From contig JBCDBD010000004.1 of NCBI GenBank assembly GCA_039184335.1, positions 93,045 through 157,044 of the forward strand: 64,000 nucleotides of DNA. The letters run 5' to 3'. Of this stretch, positions 23,981-33,457 are shown piece after piece. This DNA comes from JBCDBD01 sp039184335. GTDB lineage: Bacteria; Bacteroidota; Bacteroidia; Flavobacteriales; Flavobacteriaceae. The translations under genes and the position numbers were made by a program. Every line of letters begins with the position of its first letter. Within the stretch, counting starts at the first letter, position 1. A model generated the notes under the pieces. That model was not told the origin of the DNA, did no database searches, and worked only from the letters and a program-made list of their open reading frames with translations.

Positions 23981-25264
23981 TTACATTATTTCATTGAACA
24001 AGGGTACTTCTTTCTTTGGTACGTTTTCTAAAAAGAAATCCGCAATTTTTCTTACTTCTTCCGCAAAATCCCCAAACGTTTTGGCCCTAGCATTGATGGA
24101 TGCATCGACGACCAGCCCATACTCGGGGAATAGTACCAAAAAATTCATTGATCCTTTGCTGACGCCTCCATGGTGCACCATCCAAATTGGGTTTCCATTC
24201 AATAGCGATCCATTTTCATGCTCCAACCAAGAGCGCCATCCCAAAGCATACTCTTGATCATTGATATTTCCATCAGATAATTTCACTGGCGACCAAAACT
24301 CTTTCTTGGTTTCCATAGATAGGAAGGTGCTATCTGAAAGCCATGCATTGCCCAAATTGACCAAATCGGTCGGTGTCGAGATAAATCCACCACCAGCCCA
24401 TTTGTAACTGAGGTTTACATCATGCCGAATGCCCATAGTGCGATACTCTCTATAGTAACCATCTGCCATTTGATAAAAAGTGGCAAAATGCTCCGTTTTG
24501 GGTTTTGCATGGTCTCCATATGTACTGTTCATGTCAAACCTATCGAATATGTTTGCCTGCATATAGTCCAAAAAAGGTTGGCCCGCAGCTTGCTCAAGTA
24601 CTACACTCGACAAGTTGATGTCAAAAGTTGAATATTTAAAGTTTGAACCTGGCCGATACAGTAATGGATATTTATCAAAGACCTTTACTCCTTCCGAAGC
24701 CGAATTGAATTGATTGCAGTTGCAAAGGGTATACTTTCCTGAAGCAATTCCAAAATCCTCATAGTTTCCAATACCGGCCGTATGACTGAGCAATTGACGA
24801 AGTGTAAAATCCCATTTTTTTTGCGTCCAGTTGTTGATGGTATCTCCGATTACCTCGTCAAGACGTAGACGGCCTTTGTCCACTAATAGGGCTATGCCCG
24901 TTGCGGTTATTGCCTTTGAGGTGCTTCCTACCCGATATTGTGTCAAGGTTGACACAGGCATTTTGTGCTCTAAGTTTGCGTACCCTTCGGCCGCTGACCA
25001 AACTACCTTGCCATTGTGGCCCACAGCAACCGAGAAGGAGGGTAGATCCAGTCTCTTGCAGACTCCTTTTAAATAAACTTTCGCTTGATCAATTGCATGT
25101 TGATAATCAGAATTGGATATTCCTTCAGTGGTCGGATAGGCTCTTTCAGGAGATTTTGTCCAAGTGCTGTAATCATAAATGCTCCAAGCGAGCCATATAA
25201 CGAATAATGTTCCAAAGACACGTAGCAACCGACGTGTGAATTTGGTGGGCCTTACTTTTTTCAT
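23981..25264 (-). CDS. Membrane-anchored serine hydrolase of the beta-lactamase/PBP fold
   Basis: 427 residues from the ATG at 25264, chosen because it begins with a basic segment followed by a membrane helix (residues 12-29, LLRVFGTLFVIWLAWSIY); the in-frame start at 25333 adds an unlike stretch. The SxxK motif is S114-T-S-K117 in RVGSTSKAITATGIALL. The second motif is Tyr-Ser-Thr in NFKYSTFDINLSSVV, where class C enzymes have YxN. The third is HHGGVSKGS. These define the serine beta-lactamase-like family (Pfam beta-lactamase), which includes esterases, peptidases and D-aminopeptidases; antibiotic resistance should not be assumed. The active site faces the periplasm. Confidence 0.86.
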   Translation of the reverse strand: MKKVRPTKFTRRLLRVFGTLFVIWLAWSIYDYSTWTKSPERAYPTTEGISNSDYQHAIDQAKVYLKGVCKRLDLPSFSVAVGHNGKVVWSAAEGYANLEHKMPVSTLTQYRVGSTSKAITATGIALLVDKGRLRLDEVIGDTINNWTQKKWDFTLRQLLSHTAGIGNYEDFGIASGKYTLCNCNQFNSASEGVKVFDKYPLLYRPGSNFKYSTFDINLSSVVLEQAAGQPFLDYMQANIFDRFDMNSTYGDHAKPKTEHFATFYQMADGYYREYRTMGIRHDVNLSYKWAGGGFISTPTDLVNLGNAWLSDSTFLSMETKKEFWSPVKLSDGNINDQEYALGWRSWLEHENGSLLNGNPIWMVHHGGVSKGSMNFLVLFPEYGLVVDASINARAKTFGDFAEEVRKIADFFLENVPKKEVPLFNEIM

Positions 25265-25455
25265 ACACCAAATGTGGGGTGTTTTCAAAACAATAAAATG
25301 AAAAGTAGACCAATTCGATTTTAAAACCTTCAATTATCCAAATCTTTACGCTTAGAGCACTTCGTATGCGTTACCCCTGAATTCGACATTGCCAGTCAAC
25401 GATTGGTCGACAAAAAATAATCTAATAAGGGCATTTGATTATTTTTAGTTTTTCT

Positions 25456-26559
25456 ATGGCAACCGAAGGAAAAAATGAAAAGCGATCACAAGGCATAGGA
25501 ATATCTTCCCATATGTTATTTTGGTTCCTCCTTTTATCCAGTTTTACCTTAATACAGTTCTTTAAAGATGGCAATGACCAAAGTTTACTGTTGCTATTTC
25601 TTCAAAACTTAAAAAGAGTACCTGCAATGGTATTGGCCGTTTACGGTTTCAATTATTATTTGGTTCCATCATTTTATCAAAATCGCAAGTATTGGATTTT
25701 TATCATCAGAACCTTAGTGCTTTTTTACGTGGCAAGTGCTCTTGACCGAGTGGTAAATGTCTATGTCTATGAACCTTTGTTCCGGCAGGGCCAATTTACA
25801 CAGGAATCCTTTTTGGAGATTTTTTTAGATGTCGATTTTTTGTTGTTCGGTTACCTGCCTGCATTGCTCACCGCAGCTTTCGCAATGACCTTGACCAAAA
25901 TGGTGCATGAAAAAAATGAAATGGAGCGTCAAACACTGCAGTTACAGCATGATAAAAACAAAGCCGAATTAGATGCCTTAAAAGCCCAAATACACCCTCA
26001 CTTTCTTTTCAATACCTTGAACAACCTTTACGCCTTAACCATTCAAAAGTCGGATAAAGCCCCCAAAATGGTCGAATCGTTGGCAACCATGTTGGACTAT
26101 ATTTTGTATAAATGCAAGGAGAAGTATGTTCCACTCGAGAATGAAATTGAGCTGATCAAAAACTATATAGCTTTGGAACGATTGAGGTTTGGTAACGGCA
26201 TAGTCCTAGATTGCCAGTTTGATTTCGATAAGAACAAATGCCCAGACCTGAAGATTGCACCGTTGCTGCTGTTGTCGTTGGTGGAAAATGCTTTCAAACA
26301 CGGAGCAAGTGGTCAAGTAAAGTGTCCTGCAGTGAAGATTCATCTCTATTTTAAGGACGAAAATCTTTATTTTATGGTCAAAAACACCAAAGAATTCAAT
26401 CAGGTGAACGATCAAGTGGGGTTCACCAAGGGTATTGGAACCAAGAATTTGAAACAGCAATTGCATCGCTTGTACAAAGACTATGATTTTTCAAGTCGTG
26501 ACATCGGCGCTACTTATGAAGTAGCATTACGTATAAACACAAGTTCATCGAATGATTAA
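25456..26559 (+). CDS. LytS/YehU-type sensor histidine kinase
   Basis: 367 residues from the ATG at 25456; a TTG seven codons earlier is less likely. Four hydrophobic segments occupy residues 20-140. The His_kinase domain carries the phospho-acceptor H-box LKAQIHPHFLFNTLNNLYAL with the histidine near residue 179. The ATP-binding N-box is LSLVENAFKHGA near residue 275, and a G-box-like GFTKGIGTKNLKQQL follows. There is no recognisable ligand domain, so the signal may be sensed in the membrane. It overlaps its response regulator by 8 bp. Transcription is divergent from the beta-lactamase-fold gene. Confidence 0.92.
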   Translation: MATEGKNEKRSQGIGISSHMLFWFLLLSSFTLIQFFKDGNDQSLLLLFLQNLKRVPAMVLAVYGFNYYLVPSFYQNRKYWIFIIRTLVLFYVASALDRVVNVYVYEPLFRQGQFTQESFLEIFLDVDFLLFGYLPALLTAAFAMTLTKMVHEKNEMERQTLQLQHDKNKAELDALKAQIHPHFLFNTLNNLYALTIQKSDKAPKMVESLATMLDYILYKCKEKYVPLENEIELIKNYIALERLRFGNGIVLDCQFDFDKNKCPDLKIAPLLLLSLVENAFKHGASGQVKCPAVKIHLYFKDENLYFMVKNTKEFNQVNDQVGFTKGIGTKNLKQQLHRLYKDYDFSSRDIGATYEVALRINTSSSND

Positions 26560-27256
26560 ATGTATTCTAGTTGATGATGAGCCTTTGGCCCGTTCACTTT
26601 TGGAAGCACATATTGCTGAGATTCCTTATCTACAATTGCTCGGTTCCTTTAAAAATGCTTTAGAAGCAAGTGCTTTTTTGTCGAATGAAATGGTTGATGT
26701 TGTTTTTCTTGATATTCAAATGCCAAAGCTCACTGGGATTGATTTCCTGAGTGTCATATCCAATCCCCCGAAGGTCATATTTACCACGGCCTATCGGGAA
26801 TATGCACTGGAGAGCTATGAGTTCGAAACGGTGGACTACTTGTTAAAACCCATTACTTTTCCCCGTTTTTTGAAGGCGGTCAATAAATTGACCAACCATG
26901 TTCAGCAACTTTCAAAAGGTGAAAACAAACAACCGGTGAAAGACTATTTGTATGTAACCAACAATAAAAAACAGGTAAAAGTAGTACTGGACAATGTATC
27001 CCATATTGAAAGCCTAAAAGACTATATTCGAATCCATTTGGTAAATGAAACCCTAGTCATCAAAGAACAGTTGGGCAGGATAGTGGAGGAATTGCCTCCC
27101 CACTTTATACGAGTACACAGGTCATACGTGATAAATACAAAAAAAATTACGGCATATACCACTCATGATATTGAAATAGGGAAATTGGAAGTCCCTATCG
27201 GTGGCAAGTACAAAGAATACGTTTTCCACTACCTTAAGAACGACCAAAACCTTTAA
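26552..27256 (+). CDS. LytTR-family response regulator (LytR/AlgR type)
   Basis: 234-residue DNA-binding regulator, partner of the preceding kinase. The receiver domain has acidic residues VDDE near the N-terminus, the phospho-acceptor Asp54 in VFLDIQMPK, the conserved Thr in FTTAYREYA and Lys in YLLKPITFPRF. The LytTR DNA-binding domain spans about residues 130-230 (YLYVTNNKKQVKVVLDNVSHIES, FIRVHRSYVINTKKI, LEVPIGGKYKE). It overlaps the kinase gene by 8 bp. The pair may regulate the divergent hydrolase gene, but nothing in the sequence proves this. Confidence 0.94.
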   Translation: MIKCILVDDEPLARSLLEAHIAEIPYLQLLGSFKNALEASAFLSNEMVDVVFLDIQMPKLTGIDFLSVISNPPKVIFTTAYREYALESYEFETVDYLLKPITFPRFLKAVNKLTNHVQQLSKGENKQPVKDYLYVTNNKKQVKVVLDNVSHIESLKDYIRIHLVNETLVIKEQLGRIVEELPPHFIRVHRSYVINTKKITAYTTHDIEIGKLEVPIGGKYKEYVFHYLKNDQNL

Positions 27257-27309
27257 TGAACATTATTTATTGTGGTCTGGTTTTAAAGGGTCTCAGAAAA
27301 ATAGAGGTG

Positions 27310-28719
27310 TTACGCTTCCCATTCTGTATGGAAGATGCCTTCTTGATCCAGTCTTTCATAGGTATGTGATCCAAAGTAGTCACGCTGTGCCTGTATGAGG
27401 TTAAGCGGCAATCTTGCGCTGGTGTAGGCATCGAAATAGGTGAGTGCATTTGATAATCCGGGTAAGGGGATGCCATTGGTTGCAGCATAAGATACCAGTT
27501 CTCTTGCTGAACGCACCGTCTCTTGTACTTTATCTTTAAAAGCATCTGAGAGCAATAGGTTCTGAAGTTGGGGATCGGTTTGAAATGCCTCAGTGATATC
27601 TGCCAATAGGGCTGCTCGAATAATACAGCCTGCGCGCCATATTTTTGCAATTTCTCCCAATTGGAGCTCGTAGCCATATTCTTTGCTAGCATCTGCCAGT
27701 TGGTGCATGCCCTGGGCATAAGTGATAATGAATGAAAAATAGAGGGCTTGTTCGGCCATTTTGACCAGCGATTTCTTTACGACCATTTCAGGGGTAGGCC
27801 TGTCGTAGAGTTCGTCAGCTTTGATTCTTTCTGCTTTCAAGGCAGAAATCTCACGCATACTGACCGCAATATCAATGGTCGGCACTGGTATGCCCAAATC
27901 CATGGCATTTTGCGAGGTCCATTTTCCTGTGCCTTTTTGTTTGGCTTTATCCAAAATTTTGTCGACTAGATGTCCATTGCCTAAATCATCTTCTTGGGCA
28001 AAGATTTCTGAGGTAATCTCGACCAAAAACGACTGCAGGCGACCCTGGTTCCATGTAGCAAAGATCTCGTGCAGTTCTTCATTGGTCAGCCCTCCCGCCT
28101 TTTTGAGAAGATCATAGATTTCTGATGTCAGTTGCATCAAACCATATTCGATACCATTATGCACCATTTTTACATAATTTCCGGCCGATTTCGGTCCCAA
28201 ATAGGCTACACAGGGCTCACCGTTGTACTTGGCAGAAACGGCCTCAAATATGGGCTTTACGTATTGATAGGCGTCTCGATTGCCACCAGGCATAATACTT
28301 GGGCCTTTACGTGCCCCCTTGGCACCACCAGAAACCCCGGCCCCAAAAAAGTTGATCCCTTTTTCTTTTAGATAGGCTTCTCGCCTGTCAGTATCTGTGA
28401 AGAATGAATTTCCGCCATCGATAATAATATCACCCTCATCCAAATGGGGCAATAAGCTTTCGATGACATTATCCACGATTTTACCTGCAGGTACCAATAG
28501 CATTATTTTTCGTGGCAAACTAAGGGCATCCACAAATGTGGATGCATCGGCGTTGGCATTGACTTTGGTTACATCTCCCCCTTCTTGTATAAGGGCGTTT
28601 ACTTTTTCTTCATCCACATCATTGCCAATGGCCGTGAAGCCATTATCAGCGACATTCAATATAAAGTTTCTGCCCATTACACCCAGGCCAATCAATCCGA
28701 AATCATATTTATTTGCCAT
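27310..28719 (-). CDS. gnd: 6-phosphogluconate dehydrogenase, decarboxylating
   Basis: Converts 6-phosphogluconate to ribulose 5-phosphate and CO2 with reduction of NADP+. Its 469 residues match the family. The Rossmann motif is GLIGLGVMGRNF (residues 9-20), followed by IMLLVPAGKIVDN and DIIIDGGNSFF. The catalytic segment is GVSGGAKGARKGPSIMPGG and LGPKSAGNYVKMVHNGIEYG. The C-terminus contains RAGCIIRA and QAQRDYFGSHTYERLD. It is divergent from zwf and pgl, so the three genes for the oxidative branch of the pentose phosphate pathway lie together. A minus-strand TATATTTG (28817-28810) is a possible -7 box with a leader of about 85 nt. Confidence 0.97.
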   Translation of the reverse strand: MANKYDFGLIGLGVMGRNFILNVADNGFTAIGNDVDEEKVNALIQEGGDVTKVNANADASTFVDALSLPRKIMLLVPAGKIVDNVIESLLPHLDEGDIIIDGGNSFFTDTDRREAYLKEKGINFFGAGVSGGAKGARKGPSIMPGGNRDAYQYVKPIFEAVSAKYNGEPCVAYLGPKSAGNYVKMVHNGIEYGLMQLTSEIYDLLKKAGGLTNEELHEIFATWNQGRLQSFLVEITSEIFAQEDDLGNGHLVDKILDKAKQKGTGKWTSQNAMDLGIPVPTIDIAVSMREISALKAERIKADELYDRPTPEMVVKKSLVKMAEQALYFSFIITYAQGMHQLADASKEYGYELQLGEIAKIWRAGCIIRAALLADITEAFQTDPQLQNLLLSDAFKDKVQETVRSARELVSYAATNGIPLPGLSNALTYFDAYTSARLPLNLIQAQRDYFGSHTYERLDQEGIFHTEWEA

Positions 28720-28839
28720 ATACCAAGAATTTAGTCATTTGTTAAGACATTGCTAAGTAAACAATTTATCTAAAGTCGAACCTAAAATAAACGTTATATT
28801 CGTTATGCTCAAATATAACCAACACTTAAGGCGGGATAG

Positions 28840-30372
28840 ATGAAAAAAACCGAAAACCAAATGCTTGTCATTTTTGGTGCATCAGGAGATTTGACTGCAC
28901 GTAAATTGGTGCCTGCACTTTTTAACCTGTACTTGGCAAGACAGCTACCAGGGAATTTTGTGGTTTTAGGGGCAAGTCGTAGTGATATGACCGATAATGA
29001 GTTCCGAAAGAAAGTGGTTCTTGAAAGTAAGTACTTAAAGCATAGACTTGAAGATTTAAAGGAAAACTATACCAAAGGATTTTCAGATTGTTTTTTTTAT
29101 GAAGATTTAGGGGGTACTTACGATACGAGTTATGCCAGGCTTCGAAAACGGATCGAAGATTTGAAGCATAAATTCAACACTTCGGGCAATATTATTTACT
29201 ATCTGTCCACTCCGCCTACACTATATCAGACGATTGCCCGTAACTTGGCTGACGCGGGATTGAATACCCAAAACAATGGGTGGAAGCGCTTGATCGTAGA
29301 GAAACCCTTTGGATACAGCCTAGAAACGGCCAAAAGTTTGAATACTGGCCTACAGCAGTTTTTTGAGGAGCACCAAATATACCGTATCGATCATTATCTG
29401 GGCAAGGAGACGGTGCAAAACGTATTGGTCACCCGTTTCGCCAATAGCATCTTCGAACCACTATGGAACCGCAATTATATCCACCATGTTGAGATTACGA
29501 ATGCCGAGAGCGTTGGTGTCGAGAAACGTGGGGGTTATTACGATAAATCAGGAGCCTTACGTGATATGTTCCAGAACCATTTGTTACAGATTGTGTCATT
29601 GATTGTCATGGAACCCCCCATTGGTGACCACCCAGAAGAAATTAGAAATGAAAAGGTAAGGGCGCTGAAGTCGCTGCGCATTATGAGAGACGAAAAAACC
29701 CTACATGACAATACCATTCGCGGCCAATATGTTGCTTCTGAGGTCAATGGTGAAAAAGTAAAAGGGTATCGTGAAGAAGATGGGGTGGCCCCCAATTCAA
29801 CCACAGAGACCTATGCCGCCATAAAGTTCTATGTTGACAATTGGCGATGGCATGGCGTACCTTTCTATGTGCGAACGGCAAAAAAAATGCCCACCAAAGT
29901 GACCGAAGTGGTCATTCATTTCAAAACCCCACACCATCAGATCTTTAAAGATTCTGGGGTAAACAGCAAAGACAATAAATTGATCATTCGTATTCAACCC
30001 AATGAGGGCATTTTGGTGAAGTTTGGGGTTAAGGTTCCGGGGCAGGGCTTTAAGGTTGAGCGCGCCAATTTGGATTTTTACTATTCCAGTTTGGCTGAGA
30101 CACATGTGATGGAGGCCTATGAACGCCTACTTTTAGATGCGATGCAGGGCGATGCGACCTTGTATGCCAGAGCAGATGAGGTAGAAGCGGCGTGGGAGTT
30201 TGTCGATCCCATTTTAGATTACTGGAAAAATGGTAAAGATGTACGTATGTACGGCTATGCTGCCGGGGTATGGGGGCCGGCAAATGCTGATGAACTGATT
30301 GAAGATCTAGGGTTTTGGCGCAATCCTGGCCCTAACCTCTCCGATGATCCCGGGTACTGTGTGATCTGTTAG
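28840..30372 (+). CDS. zwf: Glucose-6-phosphate 1-dehydrogenase
   Basis: First enzyme of the oxidative pentose phosphate pathway: glucose 6-phosphate to 6-phosphogluconolactone with reduction of NADP+. 510 residues, as expected. The nucleotide-binding start is VIFGASGDLTARKLVPALF (residues 10-28), the coenzyme contact is LGASRSDM, the active-site motif is YRIDHYLGKETVQN and the substrate-binding segment is RLIVEKPFGYSL. The C-terminus has the conserved YERLLLDAMQGDATLYARADEVE. pgl follows 64 bp downstream on the same strand. TATATTCG at 28796-28803 is a one-mismatch -7 box. Confidence 0.97.
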   Translation: MKKTENQMLVIFGASGDLTARKLVPALFNLYLARQLPGNFVVLGASRSDMTDNEFRKKVVLESKYLKHRLEDLKENYTKGFSDCFFYEDLGGTYDTSYARLRKRIEDLKHKFNTSGNIIYYLSTPPTLYQTIARNLADAGLNTQNNGWKRLIVEKPFGYSLETAKSLNTGLQQFFEEHQIYRIDHYLGKETVQNVLVTRFANSIFEPLWNRNYIHHVEITNAESVGVEKRGGYYDKSGALRDMFQNHLLQIVSLIVMEPPIGDHPEEIRNEKVRALKSLRIMRDEKTLHDNTIRGQYVASEVNGEKVKGYREEDGVAPNSTTETYAAIKFYVDNWRWHGVPFYVRTAKKMPTKVTEVVIHFKTPHHQIFKDSGVNSKDNKLIIRIQPNEGILVKFGVKVPGQGFKVERANLDFYYSSLAETHVMEAYERLLLDAMQGDATLYARADEVEAAWEFVDPILDYWKNGKDVRMYGYAAGVWGPANADELIEDLGFWRNPGPNLSDDPGYCVIC

Positions 30373-30436
30373 GTTTGGGACGACAGGTTATTGGAGCGTA
30401 AAAGAATATAAAATTACGTAAGGCAATCACATTTCA

Positions 30437-31162
30437 ATGGAGATAAAAATTTATAAGAACAAGCAGGAAGTAGCCCGTCAGTTTTCAGACTATTTTTTAA
30501 AGTTGCTACAGAGGTACGATGAATTTCATGTGGCGCTTTCTGGAGGTAGCACACCCAAAATTGTCTTCGATGTCTTGGCAAGTGAATTTAGGGATAGTAT
30601 CGATTGGTCGACCGTCCATTTTTATTGGGGCGATGAACGTTGTGTGCCCCCCACTGATGAGGAAAGCAATTACAGAATGACCCACGAGCATCTTTTCTCA
30701 AAACTGAAAGTGCCCAAGGCAAATATCCATCGTATTTTAGGGGAAAATGAACCTCAGGGTGAAGCGTTTCGTTATGCCAACCTTTTAGAGATCAATCTAG
30801 ATCGGATAGACGAAGTGCCCCAATTTGACCTGGTGATTTTAGGTATGGGCGATGACGGACATACGGCTTCTATTTTTCCACATGAAATTGACCTATGGAA
30901 TGCCGATGACCATTGTGTCGTAGCTACCCATCCAATTTCTGGTCAGCAACGGGTTTCCATCAACGGTAAGGTGATTAATGGTTCCAAAGAAGTGGCTTTT
31001 CTGGTCACAGGAAAGGGAAAGGCTGAGAAAGTGGAGCAGATACACCATAAAAAACAGGGATCTGAAAAATATCCGGCCTCTTTGGTGCATCCTGTCTCTG
31101 GAAATCTGACTTGGTTTTTAGACCAAGACGCTGCTTCATTGCTTAATCCAAATCTAGTTTGA
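30437..31162 (+). CDS. pgl: 6-phosphogluconolactonase
   Basis: Hydrolyses 6-phosphogluconolactone to 6-phosphogluconate, linking the Zwf and Gnd reactions. 241 residues of the DevB/SOL type (NagB-like fold). Motifs are FHVALSGGSTPKIVFDVL, VHFYWGDERCVPPTDEESNY and LVILGMGDDGHTASIFP with the catalytic histidine. It is the second gene of the zwf-pgl unit. The last 20 bp overlap the 3' end of the convergent thioesterase gene. Confidence 0.95.
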   Translation: MEIKIYKNKQEVARQFSDYFLKLLQRYDEFHVALSGGSTPKIVFDVLASEFRDSIDWSTVHFYWGDERCVPPTDEESNYRMTHEHLFSKLKVPKANIHRILGENEPQGEAFRYANLLEINLDRIDEVPQFDLVILGMGDDGHTASIFPHEIDLWNADDHCVVATHPISGQQRVSINGKVINGSKEVAFLVTGKGKAEKVEQIHHKKQGSEKYPASLVHPVSGNLTWFLDQDAASLLNPNLV

Positions 31163-31688
31163 CATTTTCGCCATCCAGGTAAGTGAGATACTCATTGACC
31201 TTAAACTTTTTTGAATCGTATTTGGTATCTCGATGAAAAGCGGATAGCTTTCGTTCTTTGCTTCGTGCAAAGCGCCGCATCCCCTGCTTGTCTTTAACAA
31301 TCAATCCAGGTACAGCAATATTATTGCCGTTTTCACCCTTGGCAACCATAGTAAAATATGAAGAATTGCAATGTTTGGTCGTACCTGTAGTGACATTCTC
31401 TGATTCTACCCGAACCCCTACCACCATTGAAGTTTTACCGGTATAATTGATAGAGGCCTTTAAGGTGACCAGTTCGCCAACCTCAATCGGATTTAAAAAA
31501 TCGACCCGGTTCACCGATGCGGTGACACAATAGCTTTGCGAATGTTTTGAAGCACATGCGAATGCGATTTGATCCATCAAGTTCAAAATATATCCCCCAT
31601 GTACTTTGCCCCCGAAGTTGGAGTGGGAGGGAAGCATCAATTCGGTAATGGAGACCCGGGATTCTTTAGCAGTTTTAAACTTTTTCAT
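31143..31688 (-). CDS. Acyl-CoA thioesterase, hotdog fold
   Basis: 181-residue cytoplasmic protein that probably hydrolyses acyl-CoA. One hotdog domain is seen, with SITELMLPSHSNFGGKVHGGYILNLMDQIAFACASKHS as the first helix region (Asn and Asp near the predicted active site) and VNRVDFLNPIEVGELVTLKASINYTGKTSM as the central sheet, as in the BACH/YciA group. A basic C-terminal tail of about 50 residues is additional. Its ATG overlaps by ATGA the stop codon that the upstream small gene would use if its frameshift were repaired, which indicates translational coupling in the ancestral operon. The 3' end overlaps pgl. Confidence 0.9.
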   Translation of the reverse strand: MKKFKTAKESRVSITELMLPSHSNFGGKVHGGYILNLMDQIAFACASKHSQSYCVTASVNRVDFLNPIEVGELVTLKASINYTGKTSMVVGVRVESENVTTGTTKHCNSSYFTMVAKGENGNNIAVPGLIVKDKQGMRRFARSKERKLSAFHRDTKYDSKKFKVNEYLTYLDGENVKLDLD

Positions 31689-32051
31689 TTTCTGAAATGG
31701 AGTGATTCTTCAGATACTACATTGGTAATGAAATATTTGGTGTCGCCCAACCAAAAGAAGGTAGCATAACGTTCTTTATAGGTCACTTTTACATAGCGTC
31801 CCCTGATATTTCTTTAATTTTTCGATGACTTCCTGTTCATTGTCCTGTACTGAAAAAGAAAAAATATGTGCCCCTGAAATACCTTGACTGATCTCGCCTT
31901 CCCAAGTCTTGACCAAAATCCCTTTTCGGCTGAACTTGATCAGCTCGTCTGAACGATAGCCTTCACTGAAGGGTACGTAGTAGCTAAAGGTAAAATAGGC
32001 AGCTCCTCCCAATAGCATAGCGAAAATGCCCATAAAAAGTATTTTTCGCAT
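31685..32051 (-). pseudogene. Small membrane-anchored protein gene, interrupted by a +1 frameshift
   Basis: As read, a 91-residue protein ends prematurely with the odd tail GTLCKSDL at 31776. If one base of the C4 run at 31800-31803 (G4 on the coding strand) is removed, the frame continues GRYVKVTYKERYATFFWLGDTKYF and ends at a TGA at 31687-31685, giving 121 residues. That end matches the family I know from other flavobacteria, and the TGA then overlaps the thioesterase ATG (ATGA). The N-terminus is a signal anchor (MRKILFMGIFAMLLGGAAYFTF) followed by YVPFSEGYRSDELIKFSRKG and VKTWEGEISQGISG. Members are sometimes labelled 6-phosphogluconate dehydrogenase without support. Either a real mutation or a sequencing error. 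Confidence 0.82.
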
Positions 32052-32052
32052 G

Positions 32053-33396
32053 TCAAAGTTCTAGTCTTGATTGTTCCAGACCCTCTTCTTGGGCCCGATT
32101 TAAAATAGGTTCAGGAATCGATTTTTTTGCTTTTGCCCCCATCTTTTTCAATCTTTCAATGCTGGTCACGATATTTCCGCGACCCTCTACCAACTTGTTC
32201 ATGGCACCTCGATATTCGGTCTTTGCCTCATCCATTTTTTTACCCACTTTGGTCAAATCGGTCACGAAGCCCTCAAACTTGTCATACAGTGCACCGGCTT
32301 GTCGTGCGATTTCAATTGCATTCTTTTGCTGTTTCTCATTGTTCCACATCGTATCGATGGTACGAAGTGTTGCCAAAAGGGTAGCCGGGGTCACAATGAC
32401 GATGTTTTGCTCAAATGCCTTGTTGTACAACAAATTATCTTCATTTATGGCAATGGCAAAAGCAGGTTCAATGGGTACGAACATCAGCACAAAATCAGGA
32501 CTCTCCATTTCATACAGATCTTCATATTTTTTGGCAGAAAGCTGTTCGACATGTTTTCGCAGCGAGTTGATATGGTCTTTGAGAAATTTTTCCTTCAACT
32601 CGTCTTCAGCATTGGTATAGCGTTCATAATCAGTAAGCGATACTTTTGAGTCGACAATCATTTTCTTGCCATCAGGAAGGTGGATAATGACATCGGGCAT
32701 GACCCTACTGCCATCTTCCTTTGTGAAACTCTGTTGCACGCTGTATTCGCGGTCTTTTTCGAGTCCAGATTTTTCTAAGACACGTTCTAAGACCAACTCG
32801 CCCCAATTGCCCTGCATTTTACTGTCTCCCTTAAGGGCCTTGGTTAAATTTTCGGCTTCTTGGGTAATTTTGAGATTTTGGTTTTGTAGATGGTGCAGTT
32901 GTTCTTTTAGTGCGGAATGGATACTGATATTTTCCTTTTGCGACTTTTCAACTTTTTCTTCAAACTCCTTTATTTTTTTGTTCAGTGGATTGAGGATGCC
33001 CTCGATATTTTCCCTGTTCTTTTCCGTGAACTTTTTTGATTTGTCCTCTAAAATTTTATTCGCCAAGTTTTCAAACTCCTTAGTGAATTTTTCCTGTAGT
33101 TTTTCGACTTCCTTCTTTTGTTCGGTATTGGTGCGTTGCAGGTTTTCCAAATCGGCCTGGTAGCGTACGATTTGATTGCTTAATCGCTCTTTCTCCAATT
33201 GTAACTTCTTTTTTTCCTCATTGACATCAAAAAGCTTTTTGTTCAAGTTATCCATGGAATGGTTTGCTTGTTGTTGCCTTTCTTTCCAGATAGTTTCATC
33301 AGATTTGGTTTTGAACTTTTGAAGGTATATGCCCAGTAACAACCCAGCCAATAGGGCAAGGGCACCGACAATCACATAAATCAACTCAGTACTCAT
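32053..33396 (-). CDS. rmuC: DNA recombination protein RmuC homologue
   Basis: 447 residues. An N-terminal membrane helix (residues 4-24, LIYVIVGALALLAGLLLGIYL) is followed by a long coiled coil (about residues 30-190) rich in Lys, Glu and Gln. The conserved RmuC nuclease-like domain spans roughly 190-400: GNWGELVLERVLEKSGLEKDREY, MPDVIIHLPDGKKMIVDSKVSL and FVLMFVPIEPAFAIA. RmuC limits inversions at short repeats and has been linked to phage defence in E. coli. It starts the minus-strand unit rmuC, frameshifted small gene, thioesterase; the small gene begins one base after its stop. Confidence 0.93.
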   Translation of the reverse strand: MSTELIYVIVGALALLAGLLLGIYLQKFKTKSDETIWKERQQQANHSMDNLNKKLFDVNEEKKKLQLEKERLSNQIVRYQADLENLQRTNTEQKKEVEKLQEKFTKEFENLANKILEDKSKKFTEKNRENIEGILNPLNKKIKEFEEKVEKSQKENISIHSALKEQLHHLQNQNLKITQEAENLTKALKGDSKMQGNWGELVLERVLEKSGLEKDREYSVQQSFTKEDGSRVMPDVIIHLPDGKKMIVDSKVSLTDYERYTNAEDELKEKFLKDHINSLRKHVEQLSAKKYEDLYEMESPDFVLMFVPIEPAFAIAINEDNLLYNKAFEQNIVIVTPATLLATLRTIDTMWNNEKQQKNAIEIARQAGALYDKFEGFVTDLTKVGKKMDEAKTEYRGAMNKLVEGRGNIVTSIERLKKMGAKAKKSIPEPILNRAQEEGLEQSRLEL

Positions 33397-33457
33397 TTTA
33401 AAGGATTTCCAAGGTTAAAGATAAGGGATTCTTAGCGTTGCTTGAATTGTGAACAGC

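Noticed and set aside
23981..25264. Antibiotic-resistance beta-lactamase
   Set aside because: The fold and SxxK motif fit, but the YxN motif is Tyr-Ser-Thr and the family is dominated by esterases and peptidases; no resistance call is justified.
32159..33163. Long plus-strand open frames inside rmuC
   Set aside because: Phe/Ser/Leu-rich translations of the complement of a Lys/Glu-rich coiled coil; RmuC on the minus strand explains the DNA.
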